A DNA stretch of 64,000 nt, from contig CM055100.1 of assembly GCA_029204225.1 (NCBI GenBank), positions 19,986,155 through 20,050,154 on the forward strand. Direction: 5' to 3'. Position 1 is the stretch's first letter, and the number at the start of each line of letters is the position of its first letter. The translations under genes and the position numbers were made by a program. Below, in pieces: positions 12,241 to 24,461 of this stretch. Source of the DNA: Diphasiastrum complanatum (lineage: Eukaryota > Streptophyta > Lycopodiopsida > Lycopodiales > Lycopodiaceae). The notes below the pieces were generated by a model. It was not told the origin of the DNA. It searched no databases and worked only from the letters and a program-made list of their open reading frames with translations.

Positions 12241-13049
12241 ACCCAAAAATCGTGGGGCATATTTCAAGCCAAAAGCTCTATTCTTTACTTGGAAGTTAAA
12301 ATACCTATAAATTAGACTTTTGATCTTTTGAGCCTTTTACAAGTTTTACGTGAAGTTTTTTTTTGCTTGAATTTTTGCCACTCACCTTTTCAAAAGCAAA
12401 GAAAAGAGACCCAACCTCATTTAGTAATCTATCTCACTTTTTCTTTTTCATATATCTACGCCATTTATTAATGATTAATTTTAGATCAATCGGATCTACT
12501 GACATTTGATGAGGCCACTTTTTCAATTCAATTTATCCCAAAATTAGATTCGCAATGTTTCATGGCCATATTCGGTCAAGGACATTGAATAGTCCTAATA
12601 TGGTAGACCTGGCCCTCTGGTATTCAAGTTTGTTGGTCACACTGAGATTTAATTCCAAGTCAAGGCCAGTTTGTGACTAATAACCTTGAGAGGACCCAGA
12701 CACTCCAATGGAGTAGTGCATGTACATGTGACGAATATAGGCAGGAGGATTGCATGAAGAGATGTGAATTATTTATAGTTGACCTGCATGGGGATTGCAT
12801 GGGTTCAAGAATCTTCTAGTCTTGATACCAATCATTCAGATTCAAAATCAGTGACTTTTTATTCGTGAAAAAATGCTTTCGAAATTTTTTCCCATACATC
12901 TTTTAACTAGATTTTTTAAAAATACTTAAAAGGTCACAACAGTATCCAAAAAATATCCTATTAATCATGATCCTAAAATAATTTGTTCATCTATACACAT
13001 TACGGATTCTACCTGGAATCAATGTTATAGATGTTTCACTTAGATAATG
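12241..13049. other. No supported gene
   Basis: This is AT-rich sequence between two copia remnants. It has no ORF with recognisable content and no repeat partner that I could find in the window. It may include older repeat debris. Confidence 0.4.
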
Positions 13050-13623
13050 TCACCCTACTTCTCCTCCCTTTTTATCGGAAACCACACGAGTAACAGGGGT
13101 CCCATCATTCCAAATAGGGCCTAGGAGAAGTCTTAAAGAAGATCTCAAAAAATGGAAAAAGTTGATAGCATGTGTTACATCAATCCAATCCAAGACAGTA
13201 ACTGTCCCAAAACTGTTGGAATCTAGGAGCCCAATCCACACTTTGAATGAAGCCACTTGCAAGAACATTGATTCCAACCTACATATGAGCGGAAGCATAC
13301 ATACAAAAAGGAAGAGGAGAACACCAAAATATGACTGATACAACTTACTTAGTTTCAATTCAAATATTGGGTACATATATAATGAAAAATTGTGAGGCCC
13401 ATGAGGACCGTAATAAATATCAAAACTAACCAACTACTGGCTACACCTAATTTTTATGCTTTTTACAATAATAAAAAAGCTCGGCTCACATGTGTCACCG
13501 ACAAGTGTACAATAATTAAATTTTGGTCATTAATGCACCGATTAACAAACTCAAATGTCGGTGGTGACCTCCAAAGTCTACTATACACAAAAGGACCGAA
13601 CAAATTTGTTACTAATTCTATCA
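13050..13623 (-). repeat. Probable LTR of a minus-strand copia relic
   Basis: On the minus strand the motif AAGGGGGAG (a polypurine tract, 13624-13632) is followed by TGATAGAATTAG at 13623, which looks like an LTR start. The RNase H remnant lies just upstream (13640-13890), as expected for a 3' end. The LTR's far end is not defined, so 13050 is only the end of an open stretch. No second LTR copy is in the window. Confidence 0.5.
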
Positions 13624-13639
13624 CTCCCCCTTAGTAACT

Positions 13640-13890
13640 AATTTTTTCTCTTGGATATTAGACTCCTAAACTTTTCAAACTTGCCTCTTGAAAGAGACTT
13701 AGTGGAAATGTTTGCAAGTTGTGGTCATCAGTCAAACAATAGATAAGATCAACCTCCTTGCCAAGTACTTTTTCTTGCACAAAGTGATATTGAGTTTCGA
13801 TGTGCTTTGTGTGTGCATGAAATACAACATTCAATTTGAATACAACTAGTATTATCGCAATAAGCACAATAGGAAAATTCTGCATGAATG
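13640..13890 (-). pseudogene. Copia RNase H remnant
   Basis: The minus-strand translation contains HTKHIETQYHFVQEKVLGKEV, matching the C-terminal copia RNase H block (xKHIExxYHFVRExV). A tail equivalent to ADIFTKxL, decayed to LQTFPLSLFQ, follows. Only about 80 codons remain; everything upstream has been replaced by the gypsy LTR beginning at 13914. Confidence 0.78.
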
Positions 13891-13913
13891 ATAAGTCTTC
13901 AAGTAGTCATTAT

Positions 13914-14717
<804 letters not shown>

Positions 14718-14720
14718 ATT

Positions 14721-14740
14721 TGGCGCCGTTGCTGGGGAGC
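14721..14740 (+). other. Primer binding site, tRNA-Asp type
   Basis: TGGCGCCGTTGCTGGGGAGC closely matches the TGGCGCCGTTGCCGGGGA primer sites of Athila/Tat-type plant gypsy elements, which are primed by tRNA-Asp. In the copy near 63410 the site is degraded. Confidence 0.8.
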
Positions 14741-15930
14741 TATGCCAATTTTTCATTTTCAGGGTGTTTCGATCCATGGATGATGTTAGTTTGCACTTAG
14801 GCATCTTGTCTTGGCATATTAGTGTTAAAATTGCATTTTAGAATTAATTGGAGAGAAATTTTGCTTGATTTGTGTGGGTTTTTTGTTTGAAATATGTTTT
14901 GATCATTGAGCAAGGAAGGCCAGATAGTTCACCATTCCTAAGATCCATTTGAATATGAAGAAATCAGAGAAACAAAAACAAAAATCGTTCATTTCTGCTA
15001 TTTTGGTGACAAAAGGGGCAAAATCTTCATCATACATTGATAACTTTCTGTTCCCTTGCAACCAACCTTCTTTGACTTGCAAGCAGGACCACTCTGATGC
15101 ATTGAAGCTATAGTTTAAAAGACAAAGATTACTTCCCCAGCCAATTTCTAGAAACTGAAGAAAAACCACAAAAAAAAAACAAAAAAATCACTAAAATCAG
15201 AAAAATACTGAAAACCATACTTTTCCTGGCCTATTGTACATAGATCTGATCCAGATCTACTTATAGCCAGGTCGATGAAGGTTAATTCTAAAAATAGAAG
15301 CTAAAGTGATCGTTCCACTAATTGTTGGCAATCTTTTGCAGAAAGTTTTACACCTTTCTGCAAGAATATCAGTTCTCTGAGAAGAACCTTCGCCGAAGTC
15401 ACAGTCATTCCATCTTAATATTTTTGGTAATCAGTAAGTTGGGTGAACATTAAGTCAAGGTCAATTGTTATACTAAGCTATTTTTGTCAAAAAAAAGTGC
15501 TCTTTTTGCAAAAAAATAATAATATCACTCTTGAACCTTCGCCGATCTGTCTAAGATTTCCAAAATTAGTGATCCATCATTTTTTAGTTTGGCAAAGGTT
15601 AGTTATCTATCAAAAAATTCATTTTAACCCTCACCAAGCTGCAAAAAAATCATTGTTCGCCAAAAGCACTTTCGCCAGTTCTATTCTAGCTTCATCCTTG
15701 TCAGATCCATCTATTGTTAAACAGACGAAGGTTAGTTTTTTCAAATTTGTCAGAAACATCCAATAAGTGGGTTTTTGCCAAAAATAGTATTGAAAGAACC
15801 CTCGCTAAGTTAACCTTTGTCTGGCAAACTTTTGCTAGTACTATTTTTGAGTTCTTGTTGATCTATTTGATATAGCTACTGACAAATTTGTGAAAGATTC
15901 TAACTAGATTTGGTACTGATTCTGAAAAAA
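14741..15930 (+). other. Untranslated leader of the gypsy element
   Basis: About 1.2 kb without a convincing ORF lies between the primer site and gag. Its first 570 bases are repeated at 63440-64000. Long leaders of this kind are common in Athila/Tat-group gypsy elements. Short words such as CTTCGCC and TTTTTGCAAAAA recur, but I see no coding content. Confidence 0.55.
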
Positions 15931-15939
15931 AATTCTATT

Positions 15940-16980
15940 TTTAAGAGATTACATTGAGCGGATCAAACATCTTAGATCCGATTGTGAAGTAGATCTCATT
16001 AACGATGGTGCTATGATTATGTGGTTCTTAGCAGGTTTACCAGAGAGGATCAGACATGAGCTCAAATGTCGAGGAGAATACCTTTCATTACAACATGCAA
16101 TGGATGATGCAATATGCGAAGAGGATGATGATTCCGATGATGATACCAATATTAAAATGCTACCATATATAGTTATGCAAATGACTACAACATCCACAAC
16201 TATTGCATCTACGAACATCAATGGAATAGTCGAGTTGATGATGAATGAGTTCGAAAAACTTGGTCAAAATCAATAGATGCAGCATGCAGACTCAATTTGA
16301 TGCGAAGTTAAAAGCATTGGAAGAGCAGTAGGCTAAGAGCGACAAAGCAACTGATAAAATGGCTAAAACTTTTCTTAGTAAAGAAAGTGTTTGGTGTGCA
16401 ATCTATGTTGGAAGTCATACTACGAATGAATGTCCAACAATGAAAAGACGAATGACGTGGATACCTATTGTCATATGTGCAATTCAATCGAACATGAGAC
16501 AACCTTTTGTTCGTTCAATCCACAGGTCATTCAACATAGATATTCTAAATTTCAATATCAAGAAAATCCTAGATGGAAAGCACCAGATGGGAAGGTCCAT
16601 GGACTTGGATTTTTGCAACCATTAGCTTTAGCTGCCCCTCCAGATCAACAGGCTCCTCAAGCGAATATGATGAAACCAGAACCTTCATATGGTCATGAGC
16701 AATGGAATTATAATATAGATCAAAACATTGGTCCTTCAAAGCAATATGTTGTCTATGTTGCTGAACAACAACAACAGTCTAGACAGTGGACTTGAGCGCC
16801 ACTTGAATTATTTTGATGCTAAGAAAATCACAAGATTGCAAAATGTCCCAATAAAGAAAAAACTTAATCCCTTATGTCGAGAATGGGGATATGGACATTG
16901 CTACAAGGACTGTCCAGCTAGACCAAAAATGTTGGAAATTAAGTCCACAGCTGTCTCTTTCAATAATACCTGGTAAAATA
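15940..16980 (+). pseudogene. Ty3-gypsy gag with several zinc-knuckle-like motifs (broken)
   Basis: Open stretches in different frames give a gag core: FLAGLPERIRHELKCRG at 16020-16080, followed by an acidic EEDDDSDDD segment. Three cysteine motifs follow. VWCAIYVGSHTTNECP (about 16390) belongs to a C-x2-C-x4-H-x4-C pattern with the second Cys lost. CHMCNSIEHETTFC (about 16470) is complete. CREWGYGHCYKDC (about 16880) is degenerate. A run with KVHGLGFLQPL and a glutamine-rich tail lies between them. The several cysteine motifs and the tRNA-Asp primer site point to the Athila/Tat side of Ty3-gypsy. Pol is not found downstream before another element begins. Confidence 0.65.
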
Positions 16981-17149
16981 CATAGGTTTCTACTAGCAGT
17001 TCGACAACCTACAATTTTACACAAAGTCAAATCAGCCAAAGTCGACTTCATCGACTTTTTGGCTGAATACATAAAAGGGTATCCATTCCTATCTAATTCT
17101 ACATTTGAATGTCAAAGAATCATGAAGAACATCAAAGGCCTGATCACCC

Positions 17150-17500
17150 TTGATTTCTTCAACAATCAAGTCACTCGACATTGAAGTCTTCGAAGTCTCC
17201 AACTTCCTTGACAACTTCGTTGATCAATCGAAGTGTCCGACTTCTTCATAAGCACTAGACTTCGACTTCTTCAACAATCAAGTCACTCGACTTCTTCCAT
17301 CAATCGAAGTCTCTGAAGTCTTTGACTTCTTCAACAATCAAGTCACTCGACTTCTTCCATCATCCGAAGTCATCGAAGTCTCTCTGACAACCTCATTCAT
17401 TAATCAAAGTGTCTGACTTCGTTCATCAATCAAAGTGTCCGACTTCATTCATCAACCGAAGTGTCCGACTTCGTTCATCAACTGAAGTGTTCAAAGTCAC
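17150..17500 (+). repeat. CGACTTC/GAAGTC minisatellite
   Basis: This region is built from two repeat forms. One is a unit of about 60 bases containing CTTCAACAATCAAGTCACTC and CATCAATCGAAGTC. The other is a unit of about 26 bases with GAAGTGTCCGACTTCGTTCA. CGACTTC and GAAGTC alternate, so the array is full of short inverted repeats. It sits immediately upstream of the copia LTR that ends at 18128 and may be the U3 part of that LTR. Confidence 0.8.
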
Positions 17501-18128
17501 TTGACCATGTATAGTTGTCAATCTATCATTCTGTCATAGTAGTTCAATTACTCCCTCAGTGCGACAAAGCACTTAGTAAGATGACAAACATTTATTGTAA
17601 TTAGATACATAAATCTGGTGTATAAATACACCTTCATCTTACACTCTATGTGATGCTCCGTCCATAAGACGAATTTGAGCCTCCAAGTTACATTGTCATA
17701 CTGGTTATAATTTGTTATATAACAACAACATGTTTTTCTATCTGTGTATAATGTAGATGAATGCTTATTGTGATGCACTTCATTTCTGTTTGATCACGCT
17801 CATTTACTCACTCTGATCAGAACACGGACGTCTACGACTCCTCAATTTCTGATCAGACGATGGCTGTCTTTGACGTTGAGGAACTTGCATTATCACACTA
17901 CTTTATCATTTCGATATTCTTCTTTGATGGACTGTACTCATCCATTTGTTTTTAAGTATGAATAGATTTTCTTAAGATCCTATTGGGCAGAGCAATTGAG
18001 CTGTGATTGTAATTTAGCATTTACATTCTTTCATATTGTTCTTGCATGTAGCAGCCCATAACAACAGGGAGAGTCATTTCGCAAATATTTCCTTCTCCCT
18101 TGTTTGTTTACGTTCTATCGCCCTATCA
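17501..18128 (+). repeat. 5' LTR (3' portion) of an internally deleted copia element
   Basis: It ends CCCTATCA, three bases before a primer binding site. Its last 280 bases (from about 17850) recur at 18479-18801 in the same orientation. The two copies differ by indels: the 3' copy has about 55 extra bases near 18550-18605, and this copy has an extra 12 bases near 17985. The true LTR start is not determined and may lie within or before the minisatellite. Confidence 0.7.
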
Positions 18129-18131
18129 GAT

Positions 18132-18478
18132 TGGTATCAGAGCATCGCTCAATAAACCGAGAGATTATTCTATTTGTATTACTGTTGACATGTCTGATAT
18201 TAGTAACTCATCATTTTCATTATCCAACGAGGCTAGAATCATTGACAAGTTCAATGGTTCTAACTTCCACATTTGGAAGTTAAAACTCTGGATGATGTTG
18301 ATAGATAGATATCTTTGGGATGTAGTAGAAGGTTCTGACCTGAAACTAGAAGATGGTGATCAAGCATAGGCATGGAAGATCAAAGATCAGAAAGCCTTAG
18401 CATGTATCACACTCATGACTCCCAAATGTCCCATGTTACCACATGGAAAACCTCTAAGAAGGCACTGGATTCAGTTTT
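18132..18478 (+). pseudogene. Residual gag of the deleted copia element, with primer site
   Basis: TGGTATCAGAGC (18132-18143) is an initiator tRNA-Met primer site. ATG at 18190 opens a copia gag N-terminus with IIDKFNGSNFHIWKLKLWMM and DRYLWDVVEG. A TAG at 18367 precedes A-WKIKDQKALACI. After about 110 codons the frame runs straight into a truncated LTR copy at 18479, so nearly the whole internal region (most of gag and all of pol) has been deleted. Confidence 0.82.
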
Positions 18479-18801
18479 TGATCAGACGATGGCTGTCTTT
18501 GATGCCTGAGGAACTTGCATTATCACACTGCTTTATCACTTCAATATTCTGATCTAAGCTTCTTATTAAGATTCATTTGCAGTAATACCTCACACCATTT
18601 CTAATCTCTTTGGTGGACTGTACTCATCCATTTGTTTTTTAGTATGAATAGATTTTCTTAAGATCCTGTTGAGCTGTGATTGTAATTTAGCATTTACATT
18701 CTTTCAAATTGTTCTTGCATGTAGCAGCCCATAACAACAGGGAGAGTCATTCTGCAAGTATTTCCTTCTCCCTTGTTTGTTTATGTTCTATCGCCCTATC
18801 A
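18479..18801 (+). repeat. Truncated 3' LTR of the deleted copia element
   Basis: This starts inside the LTR at TGATCAGACGATGGCTGTC and ends CCCTATCA. The junction with gag at 18478 shows that one deletion removed most of the internal region together with the start of the 3' LTR. Confidence 0.78.
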
Positions 18802-18905
18802 AAAAACACCGCCTGTAACCACTCCTTTGAATATGATTACGATCAAGCAAAGACCAGCAATTCATCTTGATGAATCATGTGCACCGGTAAGGGTTATCAT
18901 GAGAG

Positions 18906-19605
18906 TGTGAAGAATTGCCAAAAATTGGCAAATCTAGCTTGATCAAAAACCATGTAGAATAGTGTAAATTGTGTACACAAGTGGGTCCTGCACATGTGAG
19001 GCCATGATGCCACATGGGAAACCCATCCTAATGTAGGTTAGGTCAAGTCAAGAGAGTTGGTCATGTCTATTTGGTGGTCATCCCTACTTTATAGACCTAC
19101 ACCTAAGTTTAAGGTGAAAATTTGACCAACTAGCTACCTACCAAGCGTAACTCTATGATCTAGGCTAGGGTTTCATTTTAGGTCAAGGAGAGTGAGTTAA
19201 CTTCCTTATTACATGCTAGAAATCCACCTAACTTCAAGAAGGAAGTCGAATTTGCTATGTATTCCCTCTCTCCATAGTGAGAAGATAGAAAATTTTTGGA
19301 GCTCATTGGCAATCTCAAGCTAGTTCACTATGTACATTGAGTTTTTGTGATCCAAATGAAACCAAATCAATTTCTACTTGTTTCTCAGGTTGAAGGACGT
19401 ACTACAGCCTGTAGTACACACGTGTGGGCTCTAATTTCAATGTTTATCAATGCTTTTGATTGTTAATGCTTGTTGTTTGTCAAATTGCCAATCTAGATCA
19501 ACTTTTTTGTGTCTAGTTTTTTGATAGATTGTTAAGCAAGCATCCAATCACTCTTGTGGATCTTTTGTAGATCCATTTATGGTCCTAAAGTACAGTACTT
19601 TCACA
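18906..19605 (+). repeat. 5' LTR of the gag-only element
   Basis: It begins TGTGAAGAATTGCC and ends CTTTCACA. A perfect inverted word, GTACTACAGCCTGTAGTAC, lies near 19399-19417, followed by ACACGTGT. Confidence 0.92.
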
Positions 19606-19618
19606 TGGTATCAGAGCC
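19606..19618 (+). other. Primer binding site, initiator tRNA-Met type
   Basis: TGGTATCAGAGCC directly follows the LTR end CACA. Confidence 0.9.
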
Positions 19619-19959
19619 AAGTACAAGAGCATAAGCCATTGATCTAATGCAAATCCATTTTTAGCAAGTTTTAGTGCTAAAAACTAGTTTTGAGAGGGCA
19701 AGCTAGAATCTTGATTTTGGTGAGAAGATTTGATCCCAAACTTGGTAGGGGTCCAAATCCGTACTATCCACATGTGTGGGCACCTTTGAACCTGCAATTA
19801 ATGCAGGGTATTCATTTGATCAAAATAAATTCAATTTGTGAGCTTTTGATGTAACTTTTGGTGAAAATCTTAGGATAAGCTACCAAGATTGAGTGCCATT
19901 GATTAGATTTGACTTAGGGTCATGATTTAAAATCAATCTATGAATCTAGTAACACTTCA

Positions 19960-20610
19960 AGAGTACTCATGCTTAGAAATCATATTTTGCAAAGCATGAA
20001 GAGAAGTGAGGAGAGTGCATAGGATTATGTACTTAGAATCAAGTCTCTAAATAGGGAGTTGGCTTCCATTGGAGAGAAGATTCATGATGGAGAGCTTGTA
20101 CACATTGTTCTTAATGGTATAGGAGATGACTTTGCAAATTTGGTCCAAAGTTTTGCCATCCAAGACACTTTGCCAACTATAGAAAAACTTCACAGTGTAT
20201 TAGTGGCTGAAGAGTGTAGGATGCTACATGCAAAATCTAGGATGAGTGTAGAAGCATCCAAAGGAGGCCAAAGAAGAGGATGATGCATCAAGCTCAAAGG
20301 ACAAGTCAAAGCAAAAATGCTTCTTTTGTGGAAAGAAGGGGCATTATGCATCTGAATGCTACAAGAGGCTAAGAGCACAAGTGGAGGAGGACAAACAAGG
20401 AAACCTTGCAAAGGAGGAGGAGGAGGATGAAGTAGATGTATTCTTGATGGCATCTACATCCTCACCAACAAGCAATAGCAATTCAAGAGACAATTGGTCG
20501 ATCAATAGTGGGGCTAGCTCCCACATGTCTTGTGAAAAGGACTTTTTCTCAACCTTACACTCATTCAATGATGCTAAAAAGTTTGTCTTTACTGCAAATG
20601 AGTGAAGAGT
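19960..20610 (+). pseudogene. gag and protease remnant of the gag-only element
   Basis: The frame at 20059-20283 carries a UBN2-type copia gag core (IGEKIHDGELVHIVLNGIG and LPTIEKLHSVLVAEE). After a frame change near 20280 a complete CCHC knuckle, CFFCGKKGHYASEC, appears at about 20320-20362. An acidic linker and the protease-like WSINSGASSHMSC near 20500-20540 follow. The catalytic aspartate of the usual DSGA is N here, so protease activity would be lost. A little of the region downstream of protease (VLYLPSITKNMLSVG near 20680) remains before similarity ends. Confidence 0.82.
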
Positions 20611-20776
20611 GTAGGATAGATGGCGTTGGCACCATCTCTTTGTGTCTAGAATCCTCAAAATGCATGGATCTAGAAAATGTCCTTTATCTACCATCAATCA
20701 CCAAGAATATGCTTAGTGTTGGTCTACTCTTAGAAAGTGGCTTGGATGTCCACTTTAAGCATGGATTTGCTTCATA

Positions 20777-21736
20777 TTGAAGAATGATGTTTGCATTGCA
20801 AAGGGATTTAAACATGGAAGAATGTTTAAGTTGGAAGCTAGTGTTGCTTTTGAAAGAATGAGCTTGGCAAAGGAGGAGATCACTCAAGAGGAGATCTTGG
20901 CAAAGTGTGATCTTGCTTGCATTGAGGAGGAGCATCAAAAGGAGGAAGATCTTGAGGATCAGCCTCAAAGCATGAGAGTTCCAAGGGAGTCCTCAATGAC
21001 AATGGCCGAGTCATGAAATTGCATGCAAATTGTCCATTCAAGTGTGCATCTTGCAAGGGTGGTGAGCATTGGAGAGTCTACTATCTTTGAATACTTTTTG
21101 GAAAGTATTAGTAGACATGAGGTGACTTGTTTCTTACCTTTAAGATTCATGGTGTTTATTACTTTGTATGACAAGACAATGAAATGGGATGCTTTGAAAT
21201 CTACATTTGTTGTTGATAAAGCAATTTCATTGGATAGCTATTTTTGTAATAGTTTGAATAGAGTCATGAAAGATGAAACATCATTTGCTTTGGAAATCTT
21301 TGTGTCCACATGATTTGTGCATGATCATTCCAATGTAAGGACCAAAGATTATCATATTTCAATGATAGGAATAATGGTAGTGTTTTGCTCTTTGAGTAGA
21401 GATTGTAGAATCTACTTGTTTTCAACCAAAGAATTTGTCAATGGTGGAAATGTGATCTTTCAAGAGTGGAAGATTTGTAAACTTGAAGAAGCACCTTTGG
21501 ATCGACACCTTATTCAATTCATTGATGTTTTGGAGTCAAGTCAAGTGGAGCAAGATCAAGACCCGAGGACTCCAAGAAGAATCTTGAGTATCAAGATAGA
21601 GCCATCAAGGCTCAATCATATGGATCAAGCAAGGCAAGTTGTCTTTGGCAACATTATTTATGCACTTAATATTTTAATTGATGTATCTTCAAGTGCACAA
21701 AATGCCTTGGAATCCATGGCTTGGCATGATGTTTAG
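20777..21736 (+). other. Unrecognised open stretches inside the gag-only element
   Basis: Three successive open stretches (20777-21016, 21023-21313, 21317-21736; 79, 96 and 139 codons) occupy the place where integrase and RT would be. The first is rich in Glu and Lys (EEITQEEILAKCDLACIEEE). The second and third match no family I know. A faint copia-like end (ARQVVFGNIIYALNILIDV) is too weak to rely on. They may be captured host sequence or unselected filler. Confidence 0.4.
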
Positions 21737-21946
21737 TTTTGAAGTGTGCTACATGTATATAGACACATTTATGGAACATCTTGTAAGGGATCCTCTAAGA
21801 GGTGGTGAAAGATCCTTCATGGACATCATTCTCTATTGGAGTCTCAAAAGTTCCTTGTTTGTAGCTGGATTTTTTAGACACTTCTAAAAGCATTCATTCA
21901 TCTAGCAAGAGAGTTGTAGATAGATCAAGCTAAATTTGAGGAGGAG

Positions 21947-22647
21947 TGTGAAGAATTGCCAAAAATTGGCAAATCTAGCTTGATCAAAAACCATGTAGAA
22001 TAGTGTAAATTGTGTACACAAGTGGGTCCCGCACAAGTGAGGCCATGATGCCACATGGGAAACCCATCCTAATGTAGGTTAGGTCAAGTCAAGAGAGTTG
22101 GTCATGTCTATTTGGTGGTCATCCCTACTTTATAGGACCTACACCTAAGTTTAAGGTGAAAATTTGACCAACTAGCTACCTACCAAGCATAACTGTAGGA
22201 TCTAGGCTAGGGCTTCATTTTAGGTCAAGGAGAGTGAGTTAACTTCCTTATTACATGCTGGAAATCCACCTAACTTCAAGAAGGAAGTCGAATTTGCTAT
22301 GTATTCCCTCTCTCCATAGTGAGAAGATAGAAAATTTTTGGAGCTCATTGGCAATCTCAAGCTAGTTCACTATGTACATTGAGTTTTTGTGATCCAAATG
22401 AAACCAAATCAATTTCTACTTGTTTCTCAGGTTGAAGGACGTACTACAGCCTGTAGTACACATGTGTGGGCTCGGATTTCAATGTTTATCAATGCTTTTG
22501 ATTGTTAATGCTTGTTGTTTGTTAAATTGCCAATCTAGATCAACTTTTTTGTGTCTAGTTTTTTGATAGATTGTTAAGCAAGCATCCAATCACTCTTGTG
22601 GATCTTTTGTAGATCCATTTATGGTCCTAAAGTACAGTACTTTCACA
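21947..22647 (+). repeat. 3' LTR of the gag-only element, preceded by a polypurine tract
   Basis: TTTGAGGAGGAG (21935-21946) precedes the TGTGAAGAATTGCC start. It ends CTTTCACA at 22647 and is nearly identical to 18906-19605. Confidence 0.92.
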
Positions 22648-22975
22648 AAGAGCTCATAAGTAGAAAGGAGTTGTTGTTGAACCAACACCTGCAGAATTAT
22701 CTGCCAGTTACTAAATTACCTATCGCATTAGACGTGTATCCAAATCTCAATTATGAGAAGAGGAAATACCATAATATGAGACAATGGATTAAAGATCTCC
22801 AAAGAAGAATCTATGAAAAAAGCCAGAGCTGCAACAAAGGTTCAGTCCATACCTGTGCCATCAACGGATTTGTCGGATCCCTTGCAATAATCACATCAAC
22901 ATATGGATGTTAACACTCAGTTACATCATCGTGAAGAACCATTCAAAATGACTGAACCAGAGGCGCCGCAAATAC

Positions 22976-24350
22976 TTGGTGGAACACCAAAGTGAAATTT
23001 TGGATCATCCTTTAATGGAGGAGCACATAATGTTGTGGTCAAATTTAAGACTTGGCACAATTTTTGCAACAACTTCATTAAATGCTAATTGGGTAAAAGA
23101 CATTCACATATACTATATGGAGGATCCAAATTTACAAGAGATTTGGAAGGAATTACAAAATTCCATTTTTGTTGTTCATCCCCGTTATAGGAGGCAAGGA
23201 AAAATATTGTTGTTTGATAAATCTAGAGTTGTGCTTGCTCCTAAATCCAAATTCATTCCACAAGTATTATATGAGCTACACTCATCTCCAAGTGCTGGGC
23301 ATAAAAGAATGTTAAAGACATATCAAAACATCAAGAAGCTATTCAAATGGGTTGATATGAAGAAGACTATATACACATACGTGCAAGAATGTATCCCTTG
23401 TCAAGTGAATAAGGTGGAACATGTCAAGCAACTAGGTTTATTGCATCTGCTATATGTTCTTACACAACGTTGGACAAGTTTTAGCATGGATTTTATACTT
23501 CCTTGTCGACGACATCTGGGGAATATGAGGGTATTTATGTGGCGGCTTACAAAATATGCAAATTTCTTACCTTATAAAACTATTGATAGTGCAGCCTAAG
23601 TAGCACATATATTCTTGAAGAACTATGTTTAAGTACATGATTTCATCTTGGAACTGATGGACAGATGGAAAGGGTCAACTAGTGGGTGGTATTTGCAACA
23701 CTCTATTTTAGATTGGTTGTATTTAGCTAAATTTTGTTATAATAGCAATCCACATGTGTCAATTGGCATGACACCTTTTTTTGCATTATATGGCCACGAA
23801 ACATTACAACCTATTAGTGTGGATTTGTTAGAGGTTGTAGTTCCAGCAGTTGTAGACCAGGTTCAACACATGAATGATATTTTGAAAGCTAATCGAGAGC
23901 ATATTAAAGTAGCACAAATACGAATTAAGTAGTACGCTGATCAGAAAAGGACTTTTCGTGATTTTGTTGAAGGATTTTTTAAGTATTTAAAGCTGAAGAA
24001 AACTCAAAATGTTGGCTCCAAGATTTTATGGACCTTTCAAGAATGTGAATAAGATCGGGGAGCTGAATTACAAATTGGATCTACCATCAACAACCCGTAT
24101 GCATCGAGTGTTTTATGTCTCTCTTTTGAAGAAGAGTCTGGGAGAACACTCGACTACAATTGCTATTCTACCACCTCTTTATCATGAAGGTGATATGGTT
24201 CTAGAACCAGCCAAAATTGTTGGATATTGAGACAAGGTACTGCGAAATGGCAAGACAATCAAAGAGTACATAATTCAATAGAAAAACCTTCTTGATGGAG
24301 ACAATTCTTGGTTCAACAACTTATTTATTCAACAATGGCCACGGCTACAA
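22976..24350 (+). pseudogene. Chromovirus (Ty3-gypsy) integrase and chromodomain remnant
   Basis: The 207-codon frame at 22976-23599 carries the integrase zinc region: H at LHSSPSAGHKRM, then C-x2-C in CIPCQVNK. The start of the catalytic core, WTSFSMDFI, follows. A TDGQMERVN-like segment (around 23655) and a GPY-type module (PRFYGPFKNVNKIGELNYKL, 24012-24070) continue after frame changes. A C-terminal chromodomain-like tail (KVLRNGKTIKEYIIQ, then GDNSWF, around 24235-24310) is interrupted by two stops. The chromodomain places it among chromoviruses, which use it to target chromatin. Gag, protease and RT are not visible upstream; the 22650-22975 segment is unassigned. Confidence 0.82.
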
Positions 24351-24461
24351 CCATGAAGGTGTTGAATATGACATTCTCGATCATTACTACTTAACCAAGG
24401 CAATCAAGCTAAACATGAGAGCGTCTTCATTTTTTAGGACAAAAATGTTTAAGTAGGGGAG

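Larger units (their letters stand above)
18906..22647 (+). mobile_element. Young non-autonomous copia-like element carrying only gag/protease remnants
   Basis: Two LTRs of 700 and 701 bases (18906-19605, 21947-22647) differ at only about a dozen positions by eye. A primer site follows the first and a polypurine tract precedes the second. The flanks GAGAG and AAGAG look like a 5-base target duplication with one change. The 2.3 kb interior holds gag, a zinc knuckle and a protease-like segment, then about 1 kb of unfamiliar sequence. No integrase, RT or RNase H is detectable, so it must have been moved by enzymes from another element. Confidence 0.88.

Noticed and set aside
13050-13433. 127-codon minus-strand ORF
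   Set aside because: It lies in LTR-like sequence next to a polypurine tract and RNase H remnant. The composition is not protein-like and no family is recognisable.
17220-17480. CRISPR-like array
   Set aside because: Repeat lengths vary, spacers are not unique, and the setting is plant retrotransposon DNA. It is a minisatellite.
22596-22913. 105-codon ORF as chromovirus gag
   Set aside because: It starts inside the 3' LTR of the gag-only element and has no gag motif, so I left 22650-22975 unassigned.
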